Shown here in pieces: positions 1-11,700 of a DNA stretch of 64,000 nt. The notes under the pieces are model-generated. The model had not been told where the DNA came from, made no database searches, and saw only the letters and a program-made list of their open reading frames with translations. The first letter of the stretch is position 1; each line of letters begins with the position of its first letter. The translations under genes and the position numbers were made by a program. Location of the stretch: the NCBI GenBank assembly GCA_027577415.1, contig JANBQS010000011.1, forward strand, positions 1 to 64,000, written 5' to 3'. The DNA is from Coemansia sp. RSA 922 (Eukaryota > Kickxellomycota > Kickxellomycetes > Kickxellales > Kickxellaceae).

Positions 1-2281
1 TTTATGCCAATCAGCTGTCATTCTACTGGTTTCGGATTATTGAGCTGATTTTGTCAGATATCCTTTCTTTTCACTTTCAATGTTTGTGCACTATGAATCC
101 ATGATGCGTTTCAACTAATGAGCACCTCACAACTCTGGATACAAGGTTGCTGACATGGTTTGAGACTTTACGCTTTCTTAGCACAGGCATACAATACAGT
201 CGCATGTAGCTTAGCACATTCGCAGACTGATCGAAACAATACTGCAATTTGTACATATATCTTTCATTTAAATAAACAGTACTATATCACTATAGAATCA
301 GCCGTAGAATTGGCAACAGCTCTAGTCAAGAAAATATAGCTCCAATCCAATATCTCAGCATGCCAAAAGCACCCTGTGGCATACACAGCTCCATCAAATA
401 TTTGGAATCCACGACATCTGTCAACTGTATTACTTCTCGCCATCCTAACCACCAGCGCCAGTAGCTTATGTCCTGGCCTCACACCTACACTGCCACTCAG
501 CGTGCTTTTAACAAGGCACATTTGATACCAAATGGATATTCTGGACCCAGCACCATATACAACTTATCAATTCTGAACCAAACAGAGGCATTGTCACTCA
601 TGTGTTCGACAATACGCAGCACTACACCAATATCAGATCATTGAACAGTAAATGGTACAATCCGACCAAACGTAACCAGCATGTTCCATATGCCACACAA
701 AGCAATTCGCTGCTCCAAGTCCAGTATAAATGCCAGCCAGTCTGATGATGCCAGTGGCTGGAGCATACAGGCATGGCTGTGACTTGCTTGGATCTAGGTC
801 AATATGCAGCACACAAGCCTGGTCCATATAGCAATATTATTGGATTCTGGGTGATTTTCCATGATACTCGGGGCAGTATGAACATCATCACTCAGCACAT
901 AGGCAACTAGCAATTTGTTGGACCAGATGCAATTCGATCAGTGCTTGCCAACATAGTCCAATATGTAAGACTTACTGGTTAGATCTAGAATACCCTCGCA
1001 ACAGTCACAGTAGTGTGAAAAGGCGCCTGTGCAGGCATCAGATCCAAGACTGTAGGCATTGCACAGTTGGGGCATATTCTGCACCAGGTAACTGCATACC
1101 AAATGCTCAATGCCTCAAAGCCCGTTATTGTCACCAGCATGACCCTTTGACCTGGACCACTGACTGTACTGATGCGGCCAGAACTGGTCAAAAAGCACAT
1201 AATATGCAGTGGTTTCACGAGAGTAGACCGATTATATTGCTGTTTGAAAACAAAAAAAACCAAACAACTTACATCTGTTGCTTTGCTTGATTGACAGGGC
1301 ATCCATATAATGCCAGAACTGCCGAGTGAAGAAACCAAGGCGATTGGATGACGGTGACATGTGCACCAGCAAGGAGAGTATGCCTGTGCTGGTGATTCGA
1401 CCGTGGAGGATCTTTTGCAAGCAGTGCAACAGGAATATTGGCCAAACGCCGATAAGCATACTGGAAGTCACAAGGGCCTTGCGTCTGGCATGTGACAGTA
1501 CCTGGCTCCATTGACTGGTCTTCTGAAACAACTACGGCAAAGCGAGGGACTATTGGGCACAATCGACCCAAGTGAACAGGCGCTATTATGACTGGGACTC
1601 TTAAAACACCTTGCCGCATGAATCCAAGACTGCACCAGCAAGCACACGCAAAGTAAAAAAGTAAGAGAATTTGCTTACAGCAAAAAAAATACATAATACA
1701 GACAAAAAAATACAAGAGCTATAAAAGCTTCTCTAAATAATTGAGCTTAGGGCTCTATACTTGCCATTGTTTCTAGGCGCTGTAGCCGTCCCACCATCAC
1801 TATCTCAAATGTGTGGTGGAAATTCGCAGACTGAGTTAATGTCACCACAAAGCTTGGGCCTGCATTATCCATTCCTGTGATACTAGAATGTAATTCAAAT
1901 ATATAAAAGAGAAGATCCAGAGTTCTATTTTGTAAACAACAATAAACTCCTTTAAATACCAACGTTCTACTGCGGCTAAGCCGCAACCCTTGCCCTGTCC
2001 CGCCGATTTAGTGATCGTGATTTGTTCTGCGTGACATTCTCAAGCTAACATATTCACTTTTACTCTTTCCTATGCACATTGGGCACCTGTTAACAATGTT
2101 TGTCTACATGCATACATTTATATTCTTTCTATTATTTTCAGTTCTTGGAGTCGTTTTCTGATAACATGTGCTTCTCTTCACTTGCATGACTTGTGGACAT
2201 TAAAACACTACAAAACACCACATGCGTCTACTTCGATTGTTGTGAGCTCACCACACGATGCTGCTTTAAAGTCGCCATTTT
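1..2281. other. Gene-poor left end
   Basis: I see no confident gene here. The minus strand between about 1990 and 282 carries several overlapping open segments with protein-like composition, listed separately as a candidate. The rest is AT-rich without recognisable RNA genes, terminal repeats or transposon motifs. Confidence 0.5.
282..1720 (-). pseudogene. Unidentified decayed or multi-exon gene candidate
   Basis: Open segments at 1715-1269, 1338-985, 827-633 and 521-282 read in the same direction and have an ordinary amino-acid composition, but stops and frame changes separate them. A 33-nt GTAAGT...CAG segment (1273-1241) could be an intron, yet the clear introns in this window are 74 to 115 nt, so this would be unusually short. 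Reading frames shift between segments, for example near 1000 and 790, which fits decay better than splicing. I recognise no family; short beta-rich patches such as GPGQRVMLVTITGFE are not diagnostic. It could also be chance open reading in balanced-GC sequence. Confidence 0.25.
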
Positions 2282-3610
2282 TTCCAAACTCTGCTGATGC
2301 TACTCATATACAAGATCATGGAGAACCTGGAGGGTAGCTCCCAATATTTGTTCAGTCTCAATGATGAGACACCTATTGATGCCAAACACGTTTTTCTTTT
2401 ACTTTCTGCAAGCAAGCGTTGGATGCAAAGCTGCACTCAAGTGTATATGCGATACCTGTAGACTCGGCATTAGCACATCTTGCAAGACCCTCCATATTCT
2501 ATTTGTTGCTATTCGTGCTGGCTTTCCCTTTGTGTGGCACCATAAAAGTAAACTGGTCAAATACATTTGCGTGCCAGTTGTACTTAAGAGGGTTCTGTCA
2601 GACAAGCTCTTTTATGCAGTCCCCACTTTGCTACTCAGATATAGTGGGGTATTTCCGGCCGCAAAAGTGCTAGTGCTAGTGCTACATCCATTGCAAGCCG
2701 ACAATCAAGACCCAAGCTTAGACGACAGCCCCCGCTCAACTTCCACAGGTGCTATAATAAATAATCTAGTAGTGGCCATCGATTTTGCCCGCGGTTTACA
2801 ACAGCTGGTTCCCGCAGCAACCAATATACACATGCTTATTTTCCACGTTAACAAATCCCAGGCAAACTACAGGCGGTTGTGTGACCTGCTACTATTGACG
2901 TTATGTCAAGCGGGCATCAAAGGCATGTATGGCTTTATTGAGAAGATCACCTTACCCGCCTTCCTCGACGTACAGGGCCTGTCTGGATTAATAAGAATAT
3001 CTCAAGGGCGAGGCGTCTTGTGTGGTACTTTTGCTCGACTTGCCTACTGCAACGTGAGCACTTTACGGATGCTGTATTTCAGGTTGAACGTTGAGGACGA
3101 GTGGCTTGATTTGGTTTATGGCAGCACCAATGTCCCGGTGACGTTGACCAGCTTGACCTGGCGTACCCTAACCCTTATTGACGTGTCTTGCAATTCGACA
3201 TGGGCAGCTATTAACTACATGTCGCCATTTCTCGTACTATTATTGCAAAACGTGTACGACGGGTACCTATTCGACGACGACTTGCTTTTGAGAGGCAAAA
3301 GCTAAATGATGAAAAACATATATCTACCTTTTTGCATTCATACAAGAGAGTCATGAGCAGATTCGACGTTCTCAGGCGCAGCGATACCGAGCTGATCTAT
3401 TTGGTTATAATTGTTTATGCTTGTACCGAGGACAATGCGTTTATAGCTGAGCAAGGCCATACGGCAATTAGGTAGTAGCTATTTTACCTTCTCAAGGTGT
3501 CAGCATTTTTACTCATTTCGGACAGCACACCCGAGATGTTAATAGTTGCAACTACTCTAACTGTGCCTGTGTTTTGGAATTTGAATCTCTGAAGGTGTTT
3601 GAAAAGATTA
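2282..3610 (+). pseudogene. Decayed F-box-like/LRR family gene
   Basis: The N-terminus is read in one frame from 2282 (FQTLLMLLIYKIMENLEGSS, matching FQTLPMLIVYKVVEYLEGSS in the 44.5-kb paralog) and ends at a stop at 2459-2461. Homology then continues in another frame to 3305 (LQQLVPAA, DVQGLSGLIRISQG, FARLAYCNVSTL, then LFDDDLLLRG). Downstream, similarity to the family block that follows GGYPF.DD.LF.GN persists to roughly 3610, through further stops at 3303 and about 3440-3470. At least one frameshift and several stops make it non-functional. Intact family members have an N-terminal F-box-like LP..IV.KV..YL helix followed by leucine-rich repeats. This assignment rests on side-by-side comparison with three other copies in the window. 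Confidence 0.8.
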
Positions 3611-4419
3611 ATTAGATGTGCGGCCTTATATATATTTTCAAAATTATTTTTAGTGGATTTCTAGGCATGAAATGAGCTACACCCACCACCCTGTTAGCCT
3701 AAAGGCTAACCCAATTTTACGTATCAAACACTATCTTCTATTTTAGCTTATTATCGACAAACAGGTGCTGCCAGCAATTTATCTATTGAGAGAAGCGCTA
3801 CTCAACATCGATGTCCATGTTCGTTGGGCAATGTCACGCGAAAGATGACTGGACGACTTGTTGGCTGTAGGCAGACAATGATTGGTAGTGATAAATCAGC
3901 TGGCTGGTCGCATTCGACATATTGACGAATAATGCCATGACTGGGCATCGGCAGCAACCTTTGGGTTTCTTTCTGCAAAAATGCACCTGAGCAGCGCGTT
4001 GCCAACATGGAAACACACCACTTTGAAAATAATAAACCGTGATCGGTGCAGCTTTGATTGTGCTTCTTTGTTGCAAAGGCCAACAGTTGGCTAGTAATAG
4101 GGGATCCTCAGTCAGTCGTTATCACAGGCAATCACTTGATCTCCTAGGATACTCTTTGTGGCCAAGAGCTACAGTGATTGCGGCTACTTCTTCGATGCCG
4201 ACTAGAGGAAAATGGTGGGAGAGAAAGAGAAAATGTTTTTTTCTTACCTTGACTGGCTATCCCTATGGCGAGAAGAGATTCCGCTGTTTTCTGCTATAAA
4301 AACCAATCTGCCGCTACCCACTTTTTTCACATTCAGAACAAACCACCACACCTATCGTCTTCACCAAACATATAAATTTATTGAGCAACCACTACTACTA
4401 CAAACAGTGAATTAATCTA
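3611..4419. other. Intergenic, no confident gene
   Basis: Short ORFs on both strands (about 80-93 codons) overlap each other and show no recognisable motif. There is an 18-nt inverted repeat at 3693-3710, reported as a finding. TATA-like TATAAAA near 4295 and TATAAATTTA at 4371-4380 precede the next ORF and may be its promoter. Confidence 0.5.
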
Positions 4420-4818
4420 ATGAAGTATTGTATGCTGGAATATTACAAGAGTAATCTTTCGATAGTCGTAGAAGAGGATGATCGTGGCTTAAGCGTGCAT
4501 GATTTTGATTGGGGTGCGATACACGTCATTCATAAACACGGGTGTCAACATGAGGTCTGGATTATAAACAGAAATGACTTGTTGCTAATCACTGAAGATA
4601 ACGCAGGTTCCAATAGAGATAGAGATGATGAAGGCTATTTCTATGTTTTTGTTGGAAATAGTGCTGATGTAGAAAAGTTTCAACTTCGAGTCAATTTGGA
4701 TGGGTATAGTGTATTTTTCAATCGTGCTGTGGCTTTGAAAAAAGAATCAATTGCAAGGCCTAACCATTCAGCAATAGTTGGTAGTATGGCAAAGAATCTT
4801 GGCTGTTCTATTATGTAG
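4420..4818 (+). CDS. Hypothetical 132-aa protein
   Basis: This is a single ATG-started ORF with a TATA-like element about 45 bases upstream. The product is soluble-looking, with no signal peptide or membrane helix, mixed charged/aromatic composition and an acidic patch around residues 18-30 and 64-73. I recognise no family. It is AT-rich compared with the housekeeping genes to its right, and lies between a decayed LRR-family copy and the mitochondrial SSB gene. It does not resemble the other small unknown proteins in the window. It could be a lineage-specific gene or a chance ORF. Confidence 0.4.
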   Translation: MKYCMLEYYKSNLSIVVEEDDRGLSVHDFDWGAIHVIHKHGCQHEVWIINRNDLLLITEDNAGSNRDRDDEGYFYVFVGNSADVEKFQLRVNLDGYSVFFNRAVALKKESIARPNHSAIVGSMAKNLGCSIM

Positions 4819-5257
4819 CCATTTGCAACTTTGTCACTGATAGCTGGTTGGATAGCCAGTCAGTAGCCCCCCTATTCTCACTGAAGGGGTTTTGGGGTGT
4901 AGTTTTCCTTTCTTTATATTAAACTCAATCAACTCTATTATTCACAACTTAGTCTAACATATAGCCACAGCACTATAATCTTTAGTACACGGCGGTGTCA
5001 GCATTTCCATATTTGACACCTCGTACAATGGCCGTGGTCATAGAATACCGTAGACATTGCGAATTTCAGGTTTATTCAGCTCCAGGTATCCATTGATCTA
5101 CAAACCTTTCTTGACCTAGCCCTGCATCCTGTGCCAATGGCGAGTACTTCGCATAAACTTGGTATTAAGACCACAGCCTCCATGTCAACAATTTCACACA
5201 AAGGCAAAGCCTGCTATAATAATAATATAAAAAGATATTTTCTGTCATGGCACCAAT
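4819..5257. other. Intergenic between small ORF and SSB gene
   Basis: About 440 bases hold the 3' ends of the flanking convergent genes and AT-rich sequence. I see no ORF or repeat worth naming. Confidence 0.5.
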
Positions 5258-5746
5258 CTAGTCTTCCTCCGAGTTTTCCTTGGCTGACTCACCATCTTCG
5301 CGCTTAGGGAAGGCAATGATCCTAATAGTTTCGCCCTGAATCGTGGTTGTGTGAACTTCAACGCCCTCCTTATTAGTGAAAGAGTCGTAACGAATAGAGC
5401 CATCGACTTGGACAAGAGCGCTCTTCTTAACTAGGCGCATAATTTTATCGGCTTGTTCGCCAGTAAATTTGACCTTGTGCCAAGAAGTTTGCTCAATAAT
5501 GTTTCCAGTGCCATCCTTGTAGCGGCGAGAGGTGGCTAGCGAGAACGAAGCAATCTTTGCACCATTGGCAAAAGTGTGCTCCTGCGGGTCAGCACCGACG
5601 TTTCCCAGCAAAATGGCCTTGTTCATGTAGCAGCCTATATATGGAAAGATCAATGTAGACAATAAGTTTTTAGTGTGAGTTTGCTGGCTGCTGCGTGTTA
5701 TGCTTACATGGAATGGCTGATACTTACTAATGTTTCTGGTCTGCAT
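5258..5746 (-). CDS. RIM1: Mitochondrial single-stranded DNA-binding protein (SSB/Rim1 type)
   Basis: The protein binds single-stranded mtDNA during replication. The OB-fold reads MNKAILLGNVGADPQEH, then FSLATSRR and TSWHKVKF, with a short acidic tail (ENSEED) reminiscent of bacterial-type SSBs. Two exons fit: 5746-5728 and 5634-5258, separated by a 93-nt GTAAGT...ATAG intron whose length is a multiple of three, so the unspliced frame also stays open. The spliced product is 131 aa. A start at 5627 (MNKAILL) without exon 1 is the alternative. Either way the N-terminal presequence is very short for a matrix protein. It is divergently arranged with the SURP/G-patch gene, which may share the upstream region. 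Confidence 0.9.
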   Translation of the reverse strand: MQTRNISKYQPFHVSITRSSQQTHTKNLLSTLIFPYIGCYMNKAILLGNVGADPQEHTFANGAKIASFSLATSRRYKDGTGNIIEQTSWHKVKFTGEQADKIMRLVKKSALVQVDGSIRYDSFTNKEGVEVHTTTIQGETIRIIAFPKREDGESAKENSEED

Positions 5747-6208
5747 CTTTGTAGCAGCGGCCACAGCCTACACTCGTTACCAAGAGTTATTTCAAAAAAT
5801 ATAAGGTCGCGGTTAGCTTAATACTGAGTTTCAAAAAGGGCTTGGCGCCATACATTCTCGAGGCAACTTTGTTTCGCATTACGGTAATGTACCTTGGCAG
5901 GAGTCGAAGCGCGGGAGAGAGCTTGGCGGAACATTTTTGGCAAGTCGCTTAAATTCGCAAGCAAAGGAAATAAAAAGTTAAAATAGATTGACGGAAAAAA
6001 AAATCGAAAACAAACAAAGGAGAAGCGAGCGAGTGTCTACATAACGTGGTGTCAACCGAAAATTCGGTCAGAGCTGATTTAATCATCTCGCATCAATCAT
6101 CACAAAGTTGTGGCGGTTACCAGAGCAAGTGCCACTCTTCAGAAAGGGCCACGACTTTCTACGTCGTCCTCATATCGTTCTTACATTTTTATTTATTTAT
6201 TGGAGGAA

Positions 6209-7543
6209 ATGCGACCCTGGAATCACCACTACGATAGTAGCAGCCAGTCCGGACACAGAGGGGTGCCCGGCCGTCCGCCATTTCGACCTCCAATTCCGCC
6301 GCCTAGACCGCCACCACTGCCTCGACCGCCTTTGCACCTTCCCAGACCACCTCTGCCGCCACTGCCTCCGCCAATATCCGCCGAAGAAGGTCATATAATA
6401 GACAAAATGGCTGAGGCTTATAACCGCAATCCAGAGCTGGTGGCCAAAGTCATGGACGCTCAACGGGATAACCCAAGGTACGGCTTTTTGCATGAGAATT
6501 CGCCATTACACGCTTATTATCGGTGGCGTATCAGTCAGCTACAGGGTACTGGCATCATGACGGGTCCAAGTCAGAGACCTCCTATGCCACCACCACCGCG
6601 GCCGCCATTGAGTTATCTGGGTTCTTCGCCACCAATGCGTTCTCCAGATCCATCACCAGTACCGCCTTCAGCTGAACTTGAGGGGACAGCTAGTTGTGCA
6701 CCAGGACGTACTCGCCGATACTTTGAACTTCCAGCGGGTCTGATGGTTAAAGCGGCAGACGGGTTTCATACTCCGTACTCGGCGCTGCGTACTGCTGACC
6801 TTGAAGCACCAAAGTTTCTCGACTCCATAGTCGCATGTCTTTCAGACTCCCGTGATCGTATACCTGCGCCAGAACTCACTAGCGAGCTCTCTGATGCGCT
6901 TGAGCATTTCGAGCGAGGAGTTTGTTGCATATATGAAGAGGGCGAAGACAATTCTATCACTATAGATAGGGAGGGCTGGGAACCGGGCGTGCTCGAAAAA
7001 GTACTGTGGGACAGACGAAAAAGTAGTGCGGATCGTCGTCGTTGGAAACGCGCCCAAGCCAAAACCCACTGCGGCAATATGGTGTGTAGTGTATCGGATG
7101 TGACTGAATCCTCTGAGGACTCGAGTGAGTCTAGTTCTGACTCTGACTCTGATTCGGATGGGAGCAGTGACAGTAGTAGCGTTGTTGTTAGGCCTACGAG
7201 TGTTAATAAGGCGCTGGGTAGTGATAATGTTGGATTCAAGATGTTGGAAAAACTGGGGTGGCAGCAGGGCCAGGGACTGGGAGCTGCTGGGAACGGTATT
7301 GTGGAACCTATTAGGCTGGCTACAAGGTTCAGCTCTGTGCGTGGTGCGCGTGGGCGCGGGCGAGGGCGTGGTAGGGGCGTGGAGCGGGCCTCGTTGGGTA
7401 CTGGTCGCAGGCCGGCAGCGCAGCCATTGCCTGACGACGGTGCCGATGGGTTCGAATCTTATCGTCAGCAAATGAGCTCGGTGTATAAAAACTCTTCACA
7501 GTGGCATATGCAACATCACGATAAGGCGGCCGACAAGCCATAG
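6209..7543 (+). CDS. SURP and G-patch domain splicing factor, CHERP-like
   Basis: 444 aa from the first in-frame ATG; the longer open frame upstream lacks an ATG. Residues 1-60 are Pro/Arg rich. A SURP domain lies at about 64-112 (IIDKMAEAYNRN, FLHENSPLHAYYRWR). A mid segment begins YFELPAGLMV, like the conserved YxLPAGLM stretch of CHERP. A Ser/Asp-rich linker follows, then a G-patch at about 336-376 (GFKMLEKLGWQQGQGLG) and an RG-rich tract. In animals CHERP is a U2-snRNP-associated splicing factor with SURP, CID, RS and G-patch regions; here the CID is not evident. The role as a nuclear pre-mRNA splicing factor is inferred from this architecture. Confidence 0.8.
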   Translation: MRPWNHHYDSSSQSGHRGVPGRPPFRPPIPPPRPPPLPRPPLHLPRPPLPPLPPPISAEEGHIIDKMAEAYNRNPELVAKVMDAQRDNPRYGFLHENSPLHAYYRWRISQLQGTGIMTGPSQRPPMPPPPRPPLSYLGSSPPMRSPDPSPVPPSAELEGTASCAPGRTRRYFELPAGLMVKAADGFHTPYSALRTADLEAPKFLDSIVACLSDSRDRIPAPELTSELSDALEHFERGVCCIYEEGEDNSITIDREGWEPGVLEKVLWDRRKSSADRRRWKRAQAKTHCGNMVCSVSDVTESSEDSSESSSDSDSDSDGSSDSSSVVVRPTSVNKALGSDNVGFKMLEKLGWQQGQGLGAAGNGIVEPIRLATRFSSVRGARGRGRGRGRGVERASLGTGRRPAAQPLPDDGADGFESYRQQMSSVYKNSSQWHMQHHDKAADKP

Positions 7544-7655
7544 TATAGTTCCTGGGCAACTGTAATTCTCATCTATACCACGTGGCTCCATGTTTGCCTT
7601 TCACTTTTTTTTTTTTTTTGTATTCCACTTTTTTTGTAATATCTTTTTATATATC

Positions 7656-8582
7656 ATGGATAAGGCTTCATTAGTCGAGAGAATATCTAGGGGTATTGTG
7701 CGTGTACTAGGACTAAACCCAGGTCCATTTACACTGCAAGGGACAAATACTTATATAATCGGCCATGGCAAACAGCGTCTTTTGGTCGACACTGGGGATG
7801 GTAGTAGACCCGAATATTTTACGCTTTTGAGAGAGAGTCTGGGTACTAGTCGTATAGACAAAATACTGCTCACGCATTGGCACGCTGACCATATTGGCGG
7901 AGTAAACCAGTTGTTGGAAATGCCCGATATTGTCACTACTGGATGTACTGTATACAAGCGGCGTGACCAGGACTGTGACGGACAACCGGAGGTCCAAAAG
8001 ATGTTGGCTGGCGCTGTGCGACGCGGATGTTTGCGGGATATTGTCGATTCTCAGGAGTTTCTTGTGGACGATTTACTGCTCAGAGCGGTGTTTACTCCGG
8101 GACATACTACCGATCATGTGGCGTTTACTGTTAACAGCGACTCTGATCTGATGTTGCTTACTGGAGATCATATATTGGGCCAGGGAACTACCGTCGTTCA
8201 TGAGCTGGGATCTTATATGGAATCGTTGAGCCGTGTATTAGCTATTCGACCTGTTGCTTTGTTGCCGGGTCATGGACCGGTTATCAGTGGCAAGTACTGT
8301 GAGCCCGACGGATATCGCTCGATTCGCGTTATTGAAGAGTATATTAGACATAGGAATATGCGCGAGCAGCAGATACTCGATGTATTGGCGTCGGATGGCA
8401 GGGGCTGGCGACTGGAGGATATTACTCGCGTGGTTTACAAGGATATCACCGATCCAAAGATTATCTTGGCTGCACAGAACAACACATTGCTCCACTTGAA
8501 GAAATTGCAAGCCGAGAACCGTGTGCAGTGCTTGGAAGTTGATCACGAGATTCGATGGGCGTTAATCAGGTCAAATATTTAA
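7656..8582 (+). CDS. LACTB2-like metallo-beta-lactamase-fold endoribonuclease
   Basis: 308 aa, close to LACTB2 family length. The start is the ATG after a T-rich leader; a longer in-frame ORF from 7590 would add an unlikely Phe-rich leader. The zinc site THWHADHIGG gives H74, H76, D78 and H79; later ligands are in FTPGHTTDHV and LTGDHILG, and LLPGHGP supplies another His. The C-terminal winged-helix-like region (about 240-308) is also a LACTB2 feature. The family cleaves single-stranded RNA and acts in mitochondria in animals; no strong targeting peptide is visible here. It lies head-to-tail behind the splicing-factor gene. Confidence 0.9.
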   Translation: MDKASLVERISRGIVRVLGLNPGPFTLQGTNTYIIGHGKQRLLVDTGDGSRPEYFTLLRESLGTSRIDKILLTHWHADHIGGVNQLLEMPDIVTTGCTVYKRRDQDCDGQPEVQKMLAGAVRRGCLRDIVDSQEFLVDDLLLRAVFTPGHTTDHVAFTVNSDSDLMLLTGDHILGQGTTVVHELGSYMESLSRVLAIRPVALLPGHGPVISGKYCEPDGYRSIRVIEEYIRHRNMREQQILDVLASDGRGWRLEDITRVVYKDITDPKIILAAQNNTLLHLKKLQAENRVQCLEVDHEIRWALIRSNI

Positions 8583-8757
8583 TTGAGCAAATTGTCGATC
8601 CGCCCCCGTGTTAAAAATTTTTTTGGTGGTAGGGGAAAAAAAATGTTTAGTGATTTATACTTTCTCTTTTTTTGGTCTATTTCAACTTTTTTTTTTTCTT
8701 CTTAATTAGCCAAACCACAAAAAACGAATCTTTAGGAGCTGAGTGATTATTGTTGCA

Positions 8758-11700
8758 ATGAATATTGCACAACCGGTCAACTCCAAGATCAATGGAGTTT
8801 CATTTACGTTTTACGAGCCGTCGGAGGTTCGTCGGATGTCTGTGAAACAAGTTGTCAACCCAGTGCTTCTAGACTCGTTACGCAATCCAACCAAGGGTGG
8901 ACTTTATGATCAGGCGATGGGACCGTTTACAAAGAATCACCTGTGTGGTACTTGTTCCCTATCTCACTTCAGTTGTCCCGGTCACTTTGGACACATTGAG
9001 TTGCCGGCCCCTGTTATCAACCCGATGATGTTTGATACGATGTACCGGTTCCTACAAGGGTGCTGCCCGTACTGTCACCACTTTACGTTTAACCGAGTCA
9101 CTGTAAGTAAACAGACAATGTCGCTAGTGCTTGACAGGCGTTGTATATTGATTACTAACACTTTTTTTTTTGTGTTAGGCTGCTCGGTTCACTGCCAAGC
9201 TTCGTCTGTTGGAGTACGGATTGATTCAAGACGCTGCGGATCTCGATGACTTGTTGCCGAAAACAGGGTCAGGGCCCATGGACGAGGAAGACGCCGATCC
9301 TTTGCTCGATAGTGCTGAGGAGGCACAGGCTACTGGCGGCAAGAAATCACGCGAGTCTTCGGAAGAGTACATTGAGCGGATCGCACAGTACGTGTCAGAC
9401 AAGTTGTCTCAGGGCGACGGCAAAGCTACGTACAAACTGACGATGGTGAACAAGGCGCGTCGGGCGTTGATCAAGGAGATTACCACGCGTAGCCACAACG
9501 TTACTTGCCACAATTGCCGGGGGCCCATGCCCAAGCTACGTCGTGACACGTATGTTAAGGTGTTCCGCGAGCCGCTGACTCGCAAGCAGCAGGCGGCCAA
9601 ACAGTCGAAGGGTATGGAGTACCGGGATGTCATGAACCTGGATGTGGCGGAGCTTAACAAGGAGGCCAAGAAAAGACAGCAGTCCCAGGAGGCGGCCAGC
9701 ATCGACTCTGACGACGAGGAGGAGAGCGAGGATGACGACGACGAGGATGCGGCGTATAACGCGGTGGATGCGCATCCGACCAAAACGGCGGCTGCGGAGC
9801 AAAAGGGCGCGGTGTATATGACGCCGATCCACTTGCGCAACCACATGCGTCTGCTGTTCGCTAACGAGGGCGATCTGGTGCGGCTGCTGTTCCAGCAGCG
9901 CGACCCGCAGATGGCCAGCGTCGTCGAGATCCTCAGCAACGTCTCTGACTCGGTCACGCTGACGCTGCCCAGCCAGGTGCGCTCGCCGATGCAGCTGGCC
10001 GACATGTTTTTCATTGAGGCGCTGCCTGTCCCCCCGTCAAAGTTCCGCCCGGCGTCGGTGATGAACGACGAGGTGATGGAGAACCCGCAGAACGTGTACC
10101 TGGGCGAGGTGCTCAAGTCCTGCGTGGACCTGCAGAAGCTCGTCTCCCCCGAGAAGAAGGACGACGAGGGCGCCTATGTGCAGGCGGCTGAGGCCGGCGT
10201 GTCGTTCGACCGGGTGGTGAACACGTGGGTGCGGCTGCAGCAGTGCGTCAACAACGTCATGGACAGCACCAAGAACCCCAAGCTGTCAAAGTCGGGCAAG
10301 ATGCCTGACCCTGGCATCCGCCAGATCCTGGAGAAGAAGCAGGGTCTGTTTAGGCAGAACATGATGGGCAAGCGAGTCAACTACGCCGCGCGCTCGGTCA
10401 TCTCGCCCGACCCCAACCTCGAGTCCGACGAGGTCGGAGTTCCGCCAGTGTTTGCGCAGAAGCTGACGTTCCCCGAGCCTGTCACCGCCCATAATGTCAA
10501 GGAGATGCGGCAGCTGGTCATCAACGGGCCCGAGACGTGGCCTGGCGCCGTGTCGGTGCAGCACGAGGACGGGTCGCTGGTGTTCCTGGACCGACTCAGC
10601 CACGAGTCGCGTGTGGCGCTGGCCAATCAGCTTCTGACGCCGCAGGACGCGGCTACGAACGCCAACACGCTGGGCAATATGTTTACGACGCGGGCGGCGG
10701 GCGTGAACAAAAAGGTGTACCGTCACTTGCGCAATGGCGATATGGTTGTGATGAACCGCCAGCCTACCCTGCATCGTGCGTCTATGGCTGGTATGCGTGC
10801 GCACGTGCTGCCGGGCGAGCGTACGCTGAGGTTCCACTACATGAACTGCAACCAGTTTAACAGCGACTTTGATGGCGACGAGATGAACATGCATTTCCCG
10901 CAGAGCCAGGCCGCGCGCTCGGAGCTCAGCAACATTATGGCTGCCGACCTCACCTATATCAATCCGACCGACGGAGGGCCCTTGCGTGGGTTGATCCAGG
11001 ACTCGGTCGACGGCGGTGTTATTCTGACTAAGCGCGATACTATGCTCACGCGTAGCGAGTACCAGGAGCTCGTGTACTGGGCCCTGCGTCCCGAGTCTCA
11101 GCCCCAGCTGCCCGACGGCAAGGTGCAGTTGTTGCCGCCGGCTATCTTCAAGCCCAAGCCCATGTGGACTGGCAAGCAAGTCATCTCTACGCTGATGCTC
11201 AATCTCACCTGGGGATACGCGCCCTTGAACTTGGTGTCCAAGGATAAGGTTGGCAAAAAGTACTGGGGTCGCACGGCGGAAGAGGAGGAGCGCGTGTTGT
11301 TCCTCGACGGCGAGCTGCTTGTCGGCATTCTCGACAAGTCGCAGTTCGGCGCCACGTCCTACGGTCTTGTTCACTCTGTCTATGAGATCTACTCGCCTAC
11401 GCATGCTGGCCGTCTATTGTCTACGCTGGGCCGCCTGTTCCTGCGCTACTTGCAGGAGATCGGCTTTAGTTGCCGTATGGAGGACTTGCTGTTCGACGAG
11501 GCTGGTGACAAGGTGCGCAAGGAGATTATCAAGGCGCAGAAGCCTGGCGGTATGAAGGCTGCGCTGGATTTCGTCGGTCTCAGCGACTACTCGGCGGAGC
11601 AGTTGGAGAATGACCCGAGGATCCAGAACGAGTTCCATAACCGTATGGAGGAAGTGCTGCGCCACGACAGCAAGCTGGCGCTCTTGGACGGCGCTATCGC

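Noticed and set aside
3802..4083. 93-codon and 80-codon overlapping minus frames, considered as a transposon remnant
   Set aside because: No transposase, RuvC or zinc-finger signature on inspection in either frame.
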